Notes: a model not told the origin generated them from the letters alone. A stretch of DNA of 64,000 bases from Zeugodacus cucurbitae (GCF_028554725.1 NC_071670.1:48370501-48434500); one strand, 5' to 3'. Numbered from the stretch's first letter, positions 12,788 to 25,074 are shown. Translations and numbers: made by a program.

Positions 12788-13593
12788 TCATTTCCTCGGT
12801 CTTATCGCTAAGTGCGTATACTTCATGGAATTTGGATAACGTCCATTCCAGAATAGAGTTTGGTTGTACTTGCCATTCAAATTACTGTAATATATATGAT
12901 TTGAAACCACTGATTAAAATCACAACTCGAAACTATTCAATTAACCACCCACCTCCACCAACAATCCTTGTACCACCAAGCGCCTTTCCAAATCTCCGCA
13001 CAATTGTCCTTATACTCATCATTATCCTGATCATAGGTACTAAACTTTTGACCATCATGGAAACCTTTTAATGACTCACCAGCTGTACCTGAGTATTTAC
13101 CCAAAACATTCAGCGCATACTTCTCATCCTCACCGCCGACAGCAAAGCTTTCGTATTTCGCATAAACGGCGGTGCCCGTATAGTCCTTCATTTCAATCCA
13201 CAATTCTTGAACTTTTACTTGTGTCAATGCATGCAACTTATCCAAGCCGATGAAGAAATTATCTTCTAAATTACCAAAACCGGTTTGATATTCATACCAA
13301 TTGCGATAGAAATTCACCAGTGCGCTCTGCCGCCGTTGGACCACCGTCCAAGCCTCACCACCGTTAGGATCTCTCAAGCAATACACATAGAAGGGATGTT
13401 CCAGCCAACCGGGTAAATATAAGCGATAAATACCACTCTGTGCTATGCCGGTCACCGCCTCAGCACAACTGCGCGGATAGTCGGGCGTGTAATTTAAACC
13501 CTTAATGAGCGGACCATCGGTGACACTCTCTGCTGAAAGCGTCAAACAAAAAGTGGCGAAAATCGCAAAAATAGTAAAAAGTAAACAAGCCAT
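12788..13593 (-). CDS. Secreted fibrinogen-related protein (FREP), two exons
   Basis: Exon 1 is 12953-13593 and exon 2 is 12788-12884, with a 68-base GT-AG intron. The joined protein is 245 residues. Residues 1-20 form a signal peptide. The rest is a fibrinogen C-terminal globular domain: Y-P-R-S-C (Cys43), F-Y-V-Y-C (Cys72), W-T-V-V-Q-R-R, the calcium-loop region F-S-T-Y-D-Q-D-N-D, N-C-A-E-I-W (Cys198) and G-A-W-W-Y-K-D-C (Cys211). Exon 2 supplies S-N-L-N-G-K-Y and a conserved-looking end. Without the splice, exon 1 alone would stop after an aberrant tail. Insect FREPs are extracellular lectin-like proteins often linked to immunity; that role is family knowledge, not shown here. Trp-Trp follows the last Cys, where His is usual. 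An orthologue name was not assigned. Confidence 0.9.
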
Positions 13594-13640
13594 TGCGAGG
13601 TTTTGGCTATTAACTGTTTTGTCAACGTTATTAGAAGGTG

Positions 13641-13646
13641 TTTATA
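13641..13646 (-). promoter_or_regulatory. TATA box candidate of the fibrinogen-related gene
   Basis: TATAAA on the minus strand, about 50 bases upstream of the ATG at 13593. This spacing would place initiation about 20 bases before the start codon, giving a very short leader. Inferred from sequence only. Confidence 0.5.
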
Positions 13647-13681
13647 TGCCTTTTGGGTTTCGTTTCTGAGAATTGTTATAA

Positions 13682-14012
13682 AATTTATTATCTTATCAGT
13701 GTTCAGATAAGTTGCACGTTTCTAAAGAACTTGGTGATTTTTTAGCGTTTATTGACTCTCACTCTCTCCACTTGTTTATAAACAATAAATTTGCGATTAA
13801 AAATCGCATCCTCTGCGGAAGTAATTAATTGAAACAAATAACTTATCAGTTATTTAAGACCATTTAGGAACTTAACTTAGGAAGATAATTTAGAGCTTGT
13901 TTATTTAAAAGCTTAATAGCAATCAAAAATTATCGCAAATGTGATATACGAGTACACTTAAATAGTATACATTTGTAAGCAATTTAATAAAGATAGATAA
14001 TTGATAAGATAA
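13682..14012. promoter_or_regulatory. Cluster of GATA motifs upstream of the fibrinogen-related gene
   Basis: Several WGATAR-type sites occur on both strands: TATC at 13689 and 13694, GATAAG at about 13706, TTATCA at about 13842, and a run GATAGATAATTGATAAGATA near 13990. In flies GATA factors drive fat body, haemocyte and midgut genes, which would suit a secreted lectin-like protein. Such motifs are also common by chance in AT-rich DNA. Confidence 0.35.
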
Positions 14013-14770
14013 AATTAAGTTGAGAATCAAATATAGAGCAACCTCCCAGCCCTTATCTGGATATGAAGGAAGGAGTAGTAAATATGTTAAATCAATGAAA
14101 TTAGTTGTAGTGGTAGAACAATTATTCTGTAGTAAGACCAAATTAAAAAAAAAAACTATCAGGAACTCGATGGAGAGACACTTTAAAGACTAAAATACAA
14201 TTAAAAATCTTGAGATGAAACAACCATTTATTATAACGACCTAACATTTACTTTTGAGGGAAGTTAAAGAATTTATCAGCTGCAGTCAGACAGCTTAAAG
14301 TTAAGCAAGATGGCGCTTTATTTAAAAACGAATAGAAAAAGATTAAATATGAGAAGATGACTGATCGGGAAAAAAATACGAAGATATCTCACGCTTTAAC
14401 GAAAATGTTTATATTTGGTATGTGGTCCGAAGGTAATTCATTGGCTAAATTCCCCCAATTCCCCCAAAAAAATTATTGGCCTAAAGTGATCTATAACTTG
14501 ACCTCCCTTGTCCGCTGTCTTGAACCCTTTAACCCTGCAAAAGTCCTAGTTTGACCTCGAGTGATTTCCACCTTGAATTCACTTAGCTCCACAAAATGTA
14601 AACAAACCGGACCTCGACAAATGAAAATGTGGCTTGACGTAACCCCTCAAAATGTTAACAAACTTTGCCTCATGCCGAGAGTTTTCGTATTTTTTAGATA
14701 TTTGTTTGTTATTTTAGTTAAGAACGGAAATTGGTCAAATTCTGGACTTTGAGAAGAGGTTTCCACTTAA

Positions 14771-15865
14771 TTAGGTTGGCAAATGCCTTCCTTCCGTCTT
14801 TTTGACTTTTGAATCTCACGACTATAATATACATCTTTGAAAGGTCTTGACATAAACTACAAAACGACGCTATGCATAATTAGTTTGGATATTGCCTTCA
14901 AAAGTTATAGACATGTAAACATGGAGTTCACTAACGCCGAAATTCGCGCTATTTTGTGGTATTCTTTCGTTCGTTAGGCAAATCTGTTAGAGAAACGTTC
15001 CGGAAGACCTGTGACGACGAATACCGATCAAATCATGGAAAACATCGAGTTAGATCAGCATGTGGCATCTCTTGACATCGCTCTGCAGATGGGAGTTAGT
15101 CAAAAAACCATTTTAAAACATCTGCAGAAAAACAGCTTGATGTTTGGTTTCAGCATGATTTGACGCAAAAAACCTTTTGGACCGAATCAACGCCTGCGAT
15201 ATACTGATTAAACGGAACGAACTCGACAGATTTTTGAAGCGGATGGTGACTGGCGACGAAATATGGATCACTTACGACAATTTAAAGCGAAAACAGTCGT
15301 GGTCGAAGGCCGGTCCCAAACAGTGCCCAAGCCGGGATTGACGGCCAGGAAGGTTTTCTGTGTGTTTGGTCAGATTGGAAGGGAATCATCCACTATGAGC
15401 TGCTCCCATATGGCCAGACGATTCATTTTACCATCTACTGCGAACAACGGGACCGCATGAAGCAGGCGATCGACCAGAATCGTCCAGAATTGCCCAACAG
15501 GAAGGGTGTAGTGTTCCACCAGGACAACGCCAGACCACGCACTTCGTTGATAACTCGTCAGAAGCTACGGGAGGTTTATCGCATCCACCATAAGCCCGGA
15601 CATAGCGCCAATTATTAACACCTGTTCGTGTCCATGGCGAACGCCCTTGGTGGTGAAAAGTTGAACTCAAAAGAGGCTTGTGAAAAGTGGCTGTCCGAGT
15701 TCTTCGCAAATAAAGAGGGGGCCTTCTACGAGGGTATTATGAAATTGCCGTCTAGATAGAAACAGGTTATCGAACGAAACGGTTCATATTTGAACTAAAT
15801 ACGATCACTATAACACTTTTTATAAAGCATTGAATAAAGAGCAACAAAGCCGAAGGGACAATATA
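14771..15865 (+). mobile_element. Inactivated mariner transposon, copy 2 (irritans-like)
   Basis: The left terminus reads TTAGGTTGGCAAA. The right terminus is degraded. The transposase reading begins at 14921 with M-E-F-T-N-A-E, but about 100 bases covering the helix-turn-helix region are deleted (the reading jumps to G-R-P-V-T-T-N), and there are further frameshifts. The catalytic regions V-T-G-D-E (about 15248) and F-H-Q-D-N-A-R-P (about 15516) keep their Asp residues, unlike copy 1; the third region is broken by a short deletion. The frame ends near 15798. It is clearly the same family as the element at 4082-5324. Confidence 0.8.
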
Positions 15866-17929
15866 TTATCTCACAGATTAGACGATATTTTCGACAAAAA
15901 GTGGATTACATATAGAATAATGAAAATCACTAATCAGGTAGTATATGGGAGCTGGGATAGCTCATGGATCGTTTTCATAAATTTTCGGTAACAAACTGCT
16001 CTATATCTAAAGAAATATGTTAAGATCTCTACACAAGTCAACCGAAAGTTTGAATTAAATACATATATGAGAGCTAAGGTACTTGACCAGGTTTATCCAT
16101 TTTTAGCAGCAGGACATAAGAAGTGAATATGACTTTTTAATTGCATTAAGCTAACTCGAGGATTGACAGCTATTTTGGTTAAAATGTCAGCTATTGACAG
16201 GGTCCACTTTGCCTACAATTGGAGGCTTGAAAATTTTCAGTAGAAATTCTAAGACATTTATTTAGTGGATTTATGTATTGTAAAGTGAAAGCGTCAGACG
16301 GAACAAAAAACTAAATTATAAGACAGTAGGCATGGTAGTAAAGATAATGATTTCCGGACATTGTTTAACTTAAAATTTGTGTGAAATTGTTCGAGTACAA
16401 TCAACAATAAACATTAAAAAACTCAAGAAAAATAATTCACGAAAATTTGGAAATTTATTTAACTTTTAAACACCAGCTGCTTTCACAAGAGACATCATTT
16501 AATGACGATATACGAGTATAATTTTCAGACCACTCACACACATCGCCCCCAGCACAACGTCGGCTGATGTGGCGCATGTCAAGGGTTCCTGATTTATGGT
16601 CACAATCATTTGTGTTTTCATCGCCTCCTTCTCAGCGCCTTGATGGCACATTAATATCGAAAGCGGCATGGCTGCACTGCCTATCAGCGAGCAGCGAAAG
16701 CGTTCATTATAAACGCAAGTGCAAAGGACGAAAGCCATGGGTGTTCACGACCTTTTAACACCCTTTAAATGTGGCAAAAGCGTGCGCTCCTGCGACACTC
16801 TGTCCCGCCGACCTGCACCGTTGTTAAATGCCAAGCGAATGGCACACGAAATTTAATGCAAATGTTGTTGGTGTTGTTACTATTCGCCGTTTGTTGTTGC
16901 TTTTATTGTCGCGCAGCAACATTTATACGACAACAAGCGTAATAATTTGCCCCATGGGGCACTTCTCCAGTACACACTTAACCAACAACAACTGGCGGAG
17001 TCAACGTGGAATCGCCCCACGAATGGGCGACTTGCTGGCCGACCAGCTGGACGACGGCACTTTCGTTCATTATGGACGCCTTTACTATTGGTAATAATTC
17101 GTCGTACTTAACAAGTACTTCATGCGGCGCATATAATTGCACGCTGTGTTTGTTGTTGTTGGTATTTTCATTCATTGTCGTCGACTTCTTACACTTGCCG
17201 CCGTTCAGCAGTGGCAAATTTCAATTTTAATGTTGATTTTATTGGAATGATTCGCATGAATTGCGAATATAAGTAAGAGTTGGTATGAAAATTGAGCGAG
17301 TGGAAGAAGTATGAGGCGACGAAAGTAAGAGTGGAGTGAAAGCGTTCGAGAGCTCGCTACCGACTTCTGCATATTCGTTGGGGTCAAAGCGGCACCATAG
17401 CCAGTTCATGCCATTATTCAATTATGAAGTCATTAAGTCATTTGTAAGTGCGGGCATTTCGACACTTTAACGGCAGACAAACGACTACGACCGAAAAAAA
17501 ACACCAAACGGAAGCTAAGACCATTTACTACTAAGGAGTACAAACTGCTCGAGGGGTGAAGTGAAATTGGTTGCTTTCGACAACTTTAGGTTGTTGGCTT
17601 CAAGTGCGTTCAGTGTGTTTTGTGTTAAATACTTCTTTGTGTTATATTGTGTCACTGCTTTTAAGATTAATGCGTCGGCTCGGAGTGTTGACGTGTTTTT
17701 AGTGACGTCAAATGGCGTACAAATTATGGTGGTGAGAGTACACAGTACATGAAATATGCCTGTAGTACATTAATATTTTTATAATGCCATTTTATATACT
17801 TGATTAGCCCCTTAGACAGTTGTTGGTAGAGTCTTTGTGTTATAAAAGTATTTTCGGGACCTTGTTAGTGTTCTTTCAGATTTTTCAAATCGATAGCTTG
17901 AAGCTGCTGAAATTCTTCTGCGTATGAAA
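15866..17929. other. Gene-free intergenic stretch
   Basis: No gene could be supported. The part from about 16500 to 17750 is less AT-rich and has several overlapping short open frames on both strands, none with family character. It may be regulatory or noncoding transcribed DNA. Confidence 0.4.
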
Positions 17930-18560
17930 TCTTACCGGAATAACTGGCATCAGCATGGAATTTCACGACATGAAAGAAAAGATCAATAACTTAGTCCAGT
18001 TGGAACGCAATATCGGACTAGAGATAAACCTGGCAAAAACAATGGCCATGATAGTCAAACACTCCAGCAGAAATCAAGTAAAGATTAAGAATTATGAAAT
18101 CAAGTTCGTCAACAGAATATAAACCTCGGTATGAGAACTTCGGAAGCATTATTGCAATGGAGGGAGGAGCAGTAGCGGTTGCCGACAGTAGGATGAACAA
18201 AACAAGGGCTGTACTTGGCCAACGACAGTCGCTGTGGACAATCCCCAGAGGCACAAAGCTGAGAATATCCACATGTTCTTGTAGGAAAGCGAAACATAGC
18301 TGGTCTCGAACGCCATCACTCTTGGACTACAATCTGCAAATGTCTAACAATCTTCTACAGAATATATAGTGGTTCAAAACTATAAGTAATCAGGAGTTTC
18401 AGAAAATAACCAGTACTGAAAAAGGAATGCGGCAAAGACCTGGATAGGCCACACACAGAAGAAGACTGCAGTCAGGAGTCACTTAACTGAAATCTGCAAA
18501 GAAGCTGACCAAAAATAACTAAAAACCACATTAAACATGATATAGCGATAAGATTTGCCA
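17930..18560 (+). mobile_element. LINE reverse-transcriptase relic
   Basis: The plus strand at about 17960-18080 reads K-I-N-N-L-V-Q-L-E-R-N-I-G-L-E-I-N-L-A-K, then T-M-A-M, matching the thumb-side RT motif G-L-x-I-N-x-x-K-T. After a frame change comes G-S-I-I-A-M-E-G-G-A (about 18140), matching the following Y-L-G-S-x-I region. A T-W-I-G-H-T reading near 18440 resembles the usual C-terminal W-x-G-H motif. Multiple frame breaks show that it is old. It is a different family from the YADD copies at 2.6 and 7.9 kb. Confidence 0.55.
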
Positions 18561-18921
18561 CGATTGTTCCGAGGATTGTTGATTCAGACCTTTTTTTCGA
18601 ATAATCCCGCAATAAATATACAGGAAGAGTTAAATCCGGAGATTTTGGTAAGGGATTAGTGATTTTTTTATTGCAAAACCTAATAAAGTTAAAAACTACA
18701 TTATATTGAGAATATGGGGGAAATTTGTGAAATCAAAAAAGGCAAATTTTGTGAAATACAAACTGATTTGTTTTGATAAAAATTGAGGCCGTTTTATTCG
18801 GCCTAAATTTTACGACTGACCTGTATTTGCTGATACTTTTCGACTAAGGCCAGCTATCTAAAGGTCTTAAATGGCAATTTTGAACTAAGATAAAGTAGAG
18901 AATTTGACACTATATCAACTA

Positions 18922-19800
18922 CAGTGGAACTACATAACTCGAACTTCTATAACTCGAAGATTTTCGGGTTATGGGAACTTTTAAATTGGCAATAGCGTTT
19001 AGAAATCAAATTTCATACAAATTTACTTCCATAACTCATACTTCCTTAACTCGAAGTTCTCCACAACTCGAACCCTTGATTTGGCAATAGAAGTCAAATA
19101 TCACACAAATTTCCTTCTATAAATCGAACTTTTCGACCAGGGCATAATACAAAATTTAAAATTTTACTATCGAGGCAGAATTTGAAAAAAGTCCTATATC
19201 GTATGGAGGCGAACAAAATATATGGCATTATACTTATGGATTGCATAAATCATATGACGAAGACATGGGATACAGATGTCAAAAGCCAAAACAGGAACTG
19301 AGTAGGCAATTGAAAAGTAAAGTCAGTCCTCTTTCGACGAACAAAAACCAAACTCTACAAGTTCCTCATCATTCCCGTCCTACTTCATGATGCAGTTTTC
19401 GAGAAAAAGGTTTTGCGGAAAATTTACGGCCCCTTAAACATTGGCAACGGCGAATACCGCAGACGATGGAACGATGAGCTGTACGTTTTATACGACGACA
19501 TTGACATAGTTCAGCGAATAAAGACACCACGGCTACGCTGGCTAGGACATGTTGTTCGAATGGACGAAAGTGCTCCATTCGATGAAAGCTTTCGATGATA
19601 TAACCGCTGGTGGCTCCAAACTGACATAAGAAGAAACGAATGGTTCGGCTATAACCGCGTAAGCGTTGTCTACGCCAGTCAAGAAGAAGAAGAGTATGAA
19701 TCTATATATTACAGTTTTTCGAAAAATTTTATATCTTGATGAAAAATTATTTAACTCAAAGTCTCTCTAAATCGAAGTTTTTTCGTGGTATATAAATTAA
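18922..19800. repeat. Interrupted pogo/Tigger-like repeat with a LINE fragment inside
   Basis: The left part (18922 to about 19135) begins CAGTGGAACTACATAACTCG after a TA and repeats phrases such as ATAACTCGAAC and TTGGCAATAGAAGTCAAAT. The same phrases occur in the complete elements at 22889-23060 and 31489-31648. Similar phrases (AACTCAAAGTCTCTCTAAATCGAAG) resume near 19755. LINE copy 3 and other DNA lie between, so the element was either split by later insertion or is two fragments. The clean right terminus was not found. Confidence 0.45.
19298..19690 (+). mobile_element. LINE copy 3, short 3' fragment with internal deletions
   Basis: It starts at CTGAGTAGGCAATTGAAAAG, matching the C-terminal part of copies 1 and 2 (about 3140 and 8470). 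A deletion of about 46 bases sits near 19396, and another after about 19590. It ends with the same 3' terminus (GTCTACGCCAGTCAAGAAGAAG) as copy 2. No intact frame remains. Confidence 0.8.
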
Positions 19801-21088
19801 GCATTTGAATAAGTTCCCTAAGTCAACTGATGTAGTGTCTACAGCAAGTTTAAATTTAATATAAAAAAATTAAATTAAAAAGTGATTCGCTTACTACCGT
19901 CACATGCAAGTCACACACTGAATATTACTGAATTCTGACTGCATTTTTAACACGCTTGTAAAAAATTGCAAAAAAAAAAAACTGAAAATCGAAATGTGCA
20001 AGAAACTCCAATTCTTTATTTCAGCCATTTGCTCTTCATATTTTATGTGCAACAAAAAATTCTAATCTGTGACATGCCAAACGTACACGCCGTTCGAAAT
20101 TTGTACGCATTTGCAGACATACATACATACATAACTCTATATACTGCACCCTTGAATATATAAAGTGTGCGAATGCATGAATATTTTGCGAGTGTCTGCT
20201 GGCGATATGATAATTTCATTTTTATTCGAATTTTTTTACAGCTTGCTGAAAATTTTATGCATCAACAAATATGTCACAACGCTTGACACAAACAACAGCA
20301 ACAACAACAAAGAGCATGCGAAATTATGTTTCACGCCAAAAGGAGTAAAATTGAGGGTGTAAAAGAGCAACCGAAGTCATGTTTGCACTGCTTTATCCCG
20401 GCAAAAAGGCACGAGTTTAAAGCTAGCAGTAGCTGTTGTTGTTGTTTGTTTTTTTTCGTCTTCCTGTAACGTCTTTTTGTTGGGAGCAGGAACGTGCAAT
20501 AATCTAATAAAATACTTTGCTTCCTTCTTGTGATTAAAAAACGCCGCTACAACAACAAGCACAATACACGATACTGTTAGATCGAAAAAAACAAACAAAA
20601 AACGAATTGTTGTTTTTGTTAACACCTTTACCCACATTGTCACAAGTTGGAGTGGTGGAGTGGTTAGCGCAGCCACAAATCGCGGATTACTTGCCTTGCC
20701 GTGTCGCCTTAAGCTAAGCTACATTGCATAAAAACTCTTTCTTGTCCTCGAGTTGCTTGTGCAACAACAATATGGCTTAAACCACCGCGTGAAATATTGT
20801 CCTGTCTTAGCTTGTGGCGTATGTGCTTTATTAGCTTTTATGGCGGTATGCTTAGGAGTATGCACATTCGCCTCCATCTTGTTTACATTTCTCCGCTTGT
20901 CTATTTATGTTTCACTGAGAGTACTCAAGAATGTGTTGTGCAGACAATGAAAAATTCAAAAATCTCTAAAGTCTTTAAGCAACAGCGCGCCACTTCGTTA
21001 TTTCACGTTTCTTTGTGATTTCACTTGCAACCATTGGAGGCATTAGTGGTTGGTATTGCAAGCAAAGTAGTGCAATTAACAAACACCT
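19801..21088. other. Gene-free intergenic stretch
   Basis: AT-rich, with CAA/GTT trinucleotide tracts around 20290-20310 and 20420-20660 that create spurious low-complexity open frames on both strands. No gene was recognised. Confidence 0.4.
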
Positions 21089-22564
21089 TTTTATACTCTC
21101 GCAACAAATGTTCCTAAAGAGAGTATTATAGTTTTGTTCACCTAACGGTTGTTTGTAAGTCATAAAACTAAACGAGTTAGATATAGGGTTATATATATCA
21201 AAATGATCAGGGTGACGAGACAAGTCAAAATCCGAATGTCTGTCTGTCCGTGCAACGGATAACTTGAGTAAAAATTGAGATATCTTAACGAAACTTGGAA
21301 CACGTATTCCTTGGCAGCTTGAGGAGGTTGCTTTCGAAAATGGGCAAAATCGGACTATTGCCACGCCCACAAAATGGCGAAAACCAAAAACTTATAAAGT
21401 GACATAACTAAGCCATAAATAAAGTTATGAAAATAAAATTTGGAACATAGGATCGTATTAGGGAGGGGCACATTTGGATGTAATTTTTTTGGAAAAGTGG
21501 GCGTGATCCCGCCCTCAAATAGGTTTTTTGTATATAACTCGCAAACCAATAAAGCTATATAAAACAAACTTTCTGCAGTCGTTTTCTTATACAGTCCAAA
21601 AATAAAAGAAATGGGATAATAACCACTCCCACCTCCCATACAAAGGTTAGGTTGAAAATGACTAAAAGTGGGTTAACTCACTAACGAGAAACGTCAGAAA
21701 CACTAAATTTTACAGAAGAAATATCAGAGGGAAGCTGCACTCAGATTTTTTTACAAAATGAAAAATGAGCGTGGCATCTCCCACTTATGGGTCAAAAACC
21801 ATATCTCAGGAACTACTCGACCGATTTCAATGAAATTCGGTATATAATACTTTCTTGACACCCTGATGACACGTGTGAAAAATGGATGAAATCGATTCAT
21901 AACCACGACAACTTCCCATATAACTCAATTTTGAATTCCATCTGATTCCATCACTTTTTAATGTATACATAAGGAACCAATGAAGATAGCGGAATAAAAC
22001 TTTACACAAATAGTACATATCATCTCTGGCTTCACTTGAGAAAAAATTTTCGAAAACGGACTATAACTTTTCAAGGCCCCTGTTATCGAACATGTTGAAC
22101 TCCGCGCCTAAGGGTAAATTTTAACCGAAAATATCGATAAATCTCTCTGATAATTTAATGTAATTCAGAGGAAATTGTTTATTCTAATAGTGTGTCTCGG
22201 TTCCAAAAATTATTATAATCGGATAATAACATCTCCTAGCTCCCATATACCTCATTCTAGGCTTTTCAAAAATATGGTGGGCTTTAATCTGCATATATGT
22301 ATTGATTAATAGGTGAGATATCTTAGCGAAATTAAGTGAGTGTATAGTCTTGGACATAGTGTACCTTGCTGGTGAAAATGAATGAAATCAGTTCAGGAAT
22401 TTCCTCAGCCCTCATACACTATATAGGACGATTTTCGTTATTCTATTAAACTTTGTGCCGAATTTATAGGTAAATTTGGGTGTTACCTTAATAAAATTTC
22501 TTCAATAAATTGCGAGAGTATAAAATGTTCGGTTGCACCCGAACTTAGCCTTTCCTTACTTGTT
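21089..22564. repeat. Approximately 1.5-kb dispersed repeat with 16-base inverted repeats near its ends
   Basis: The left end carries TTTTATACTCTCGCAA (21089-21104). Its exact reverse complement, TTGCGAGAGTATAAAA, lies at 22510-22525, followed by TGTTCGGTTGCACCCGAAC and a terminal CTTTCCTTACTTGTT. The interior contains no open frame of note. A truncated, diverged copy lies at about 45600-46556 in the same orientation. From memory, similar sequence is scattered widely in tephritid genomes; its superfamily is not assigned. Confidence 0.65.
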
Positions 22565-22888
22565 AAGGTAAGGTTTAGAGTTGAATGATGTAGGTTCAAG
22601 GTTAGATCACATTCGCCCAAATCTGGTCTTTCGACAAAAAATCAAATAATTTCATGAGTGAAAGAATAACATTTTTGATTTTCGAAAAATTCATTTTCTT
22701 ACTGTCTCTTTCTTTCGAAGTTTCGCTCGATAATTTGGTAGCAAAAGAGCATATGAAATATCTCTGACGACTGTCACCAGTTAGATCCAAGCCAGTTACA
22801 ATCCAAGGAGATATCATTATATTTTACTATAATAATAACTACTTGAGTCTGAGTATATAAAATCAAGCGCACAGCATAAATCCATATA

Positions 22889-23060
22889 CAGTTGAACTTC
22901 CATAACTCAAACTTCTATAACTCGAAGTTTTTCATAAATGGAACTTTTGAATTGGCAATAAAAGTCAAATTTCATACAAATTACCTTCCATTACTCGAAA
23001 TCTCTCTAACGTGAAGTTTTTTTGTAGATTATGATGATTCGAGTTAGGGGAGTTCAGCTG
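22889..23060. mobile_element. 172-base MITE, pogo/Tigger-like termini, TA target duplication
   Basis: It starts CAGTTGAACTTCCATAACTC and ends with the inverted counterpart (reverse complement CAGCTGAACTCCCCTAACTC). TA lies on each side (22887-22888 and 23061-23062). CAG-type termini with TA duplication are typical of pogo/Tigger-derived MITEs. It is noncoding and of the same family as 31489-31648. Confidence 0.75.
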
Positions 23061-23062
23061 TA

Positions 23063-25074
23063 TATCCGGTTAGCAACATAAAACATTCCTCAAATGAGGG
23101 ATCTTGGATGGATACGAATTACGAGTATGGATTTTCCTGATAACTTGAGTTCTTTACTGAGTAAACGACCTAAAGCTTTTAACGACAATTTCTAACCATT
23201 TCTAAAACAACATTCCATAAAGATAATATCAATATAATTCAGGGAATAATGACTGAGCTGTTCAAGTTAACGACAACTTAAAAAACAAAGAAACGATTGA
23301 AAATCACTCAAGCATCAAACAAGATGAATTGGTTGGTTGGTTAAAAAGGGAGGCAAAGAGAACTTGACCGCACATCATTAGAAACATTTTGCTCCCCAAG
23401 GGCACCCTTGATAAGCGTCATCTAAATAACTCGTTAGATTTGACGAAGCCTCTAAGTTTTTCCATCCCAGCTGCCCAATTTCTCTTAGGTTTGAGTATTG
23501 GGAGTCTTGAAGGTGTCCCTTTTTAACCGACTGAAGGCTGGGCATTCGCAAAGAGAATGATAAGATGAATTAGGCTGGAAAATATTGGAGTAAGCCTCAT
23601 GAATCCTTTAAAATTTCGTATTCTGCATTCTTCGTATACTAGGTGTCGTTACAATCTTCTCATGAGCAACCCTAAAAATACTGAAGTATGACATCTGAAC
23701 ACATGGACTACACCGTTACATATTCACGGAGATCCAGGATCTCGAACTGAGAGTATATCGATTTCTAATGGAAATAATATATATCAAAATGAGGATACCA
23801 TGAAGACGTAACCAACTCATTCTATCTCTACAGAGGCGGATAAGTAAAGCACTGATCTTTAGGAGAAATTTCTTCAAATTAAGCAGATTATTAAATCCCA
23901 ATGATCTTAATTTAGTTCTACAGAGCTACCTTTAGATGGGGTGTAATCTATAGAACTGTGAAAATGTGTTTCATTATTTCAAACTTAAACGATATATTTC
24001 CTTGAATGGTAATATACATCATCATATATGGTCACATAATCACACCTTTTCATTCCAGAACGAGAAATAACTACCAACACTAAAAAAAGAAGGAAAACAC
24101 ACAGGTCCTCCGCCAACTATTCCCAACGACAAATATCAGCAGAGTATTGAAATAAGCGAAAGTTAAGCAAAGCAAACAGAAAAAGAAATGAAACGGAAGG
24201 CAAAACTAATTGCCAGTTGGTAGCAATGACAATGTTAATCCCATAACAGACATTGCGCGAACAATTAAACGCCACAGAAGCGGCAAGCGTCATCATCATT
24301 GCCATCGCCATCGCCATCACCAACGTCATGGCCGTCACCATCGACCAGCACAGCAACGGCAACAATACAACTGCCACACCATTACAATAGCCATTGTGAG
24401 TGCCACAAAGATCAGTGCCAGCCGGCCAACTTCGTTTAGAGAGCGCCACGATGCGCTTGTAACAACCTAAGGACGAATGCAGCCTGACATGGCTGTTGTG
24501 TTGTCGCCACAATTGCCATTACAATTGTTGCATTGTCCGACTGTTTGCTGGCCCATCTACTTGAAGGCTAAGGATTTTAGTGTTGTTTTGTGGTCGCCAT
24601 ATTGTGTTGTTGGCGGCTGACTTGAATTTACATCGAATGGTGCAGAGTTGTGTGGCATGCAACATTTTTCGCTTTTCATGCGTTTTTTTTTTTTGAATGT
24701 ATGTTCTTTACTATTTTTTTTTTGTTTTGTTTCCCTTTTTTGCATTTTGTTAATGTTGCTTTTTTCAGCATTGCAACTTTAGCTAGAAGCAAAAGTTCAA
24801 AATGCCATGCAACAGCAACCGGCAACAGCATATTCTACTAATTAATTGTACTTTGTGTGCGACTTTGTTGTCAAGCATATGTTGTTACACCCGAGTACAA
24901 CTCTGTTGCACGCGAAGTATTATAATTTGCATAAATATTTGAACGAACAAACGATATAAATCATTTATTTTCAGTTCAGAAAACATTTCATAAAAGCTTT
25001 CAACTTCTCCGTTCTTTAGGACCCAGAGTCTACCAAATTTTTTAAAATTGCCAAAACTTTATTTTTATATGGGT
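23063..25074. other. Gene-free stretch with trinucleotide-rich segment
   Basis: No gene was recognised. Around 24285-24350 there is a (CATCGC)n-like tract that generates His- or Met-rich open frames on opposite strands; these are compositional artefacts. Long T runs occur at 24670-24750. A possible old repeat fragment lies at 23320-23640 but was not identified. Confidence 0.4.

Noticed and set aside
12937..12952. Early stop of the fibrinogen-related protein as a real truncation
   Set aside because: A donor inside this tail and an acceptor at 12885 join in frame to S-N-L-N-G-K-Y, so the apparent tail is intron.
16828..17230. Overlapping open frames on both strands
   Set aside because: No domain, conflicting strands and poly-Leu/Asn stretches from GTT repeats; not supportable as a gene.
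20377..20676. 99-codon minus-strand open frame
   Set aside because: It is driven by CAA/GTT and T-rich tracts (Thr and Phe/Val runs) and has no family resemblance.
24117..24512. Overlapping long open frames on both strands with His-rich or Met/Ala-rich sequence
   Set aside because: They are produced by a CATCGC/CATCAC repeat tract; long frames on both strands of a repeat indicate composition, not coding.
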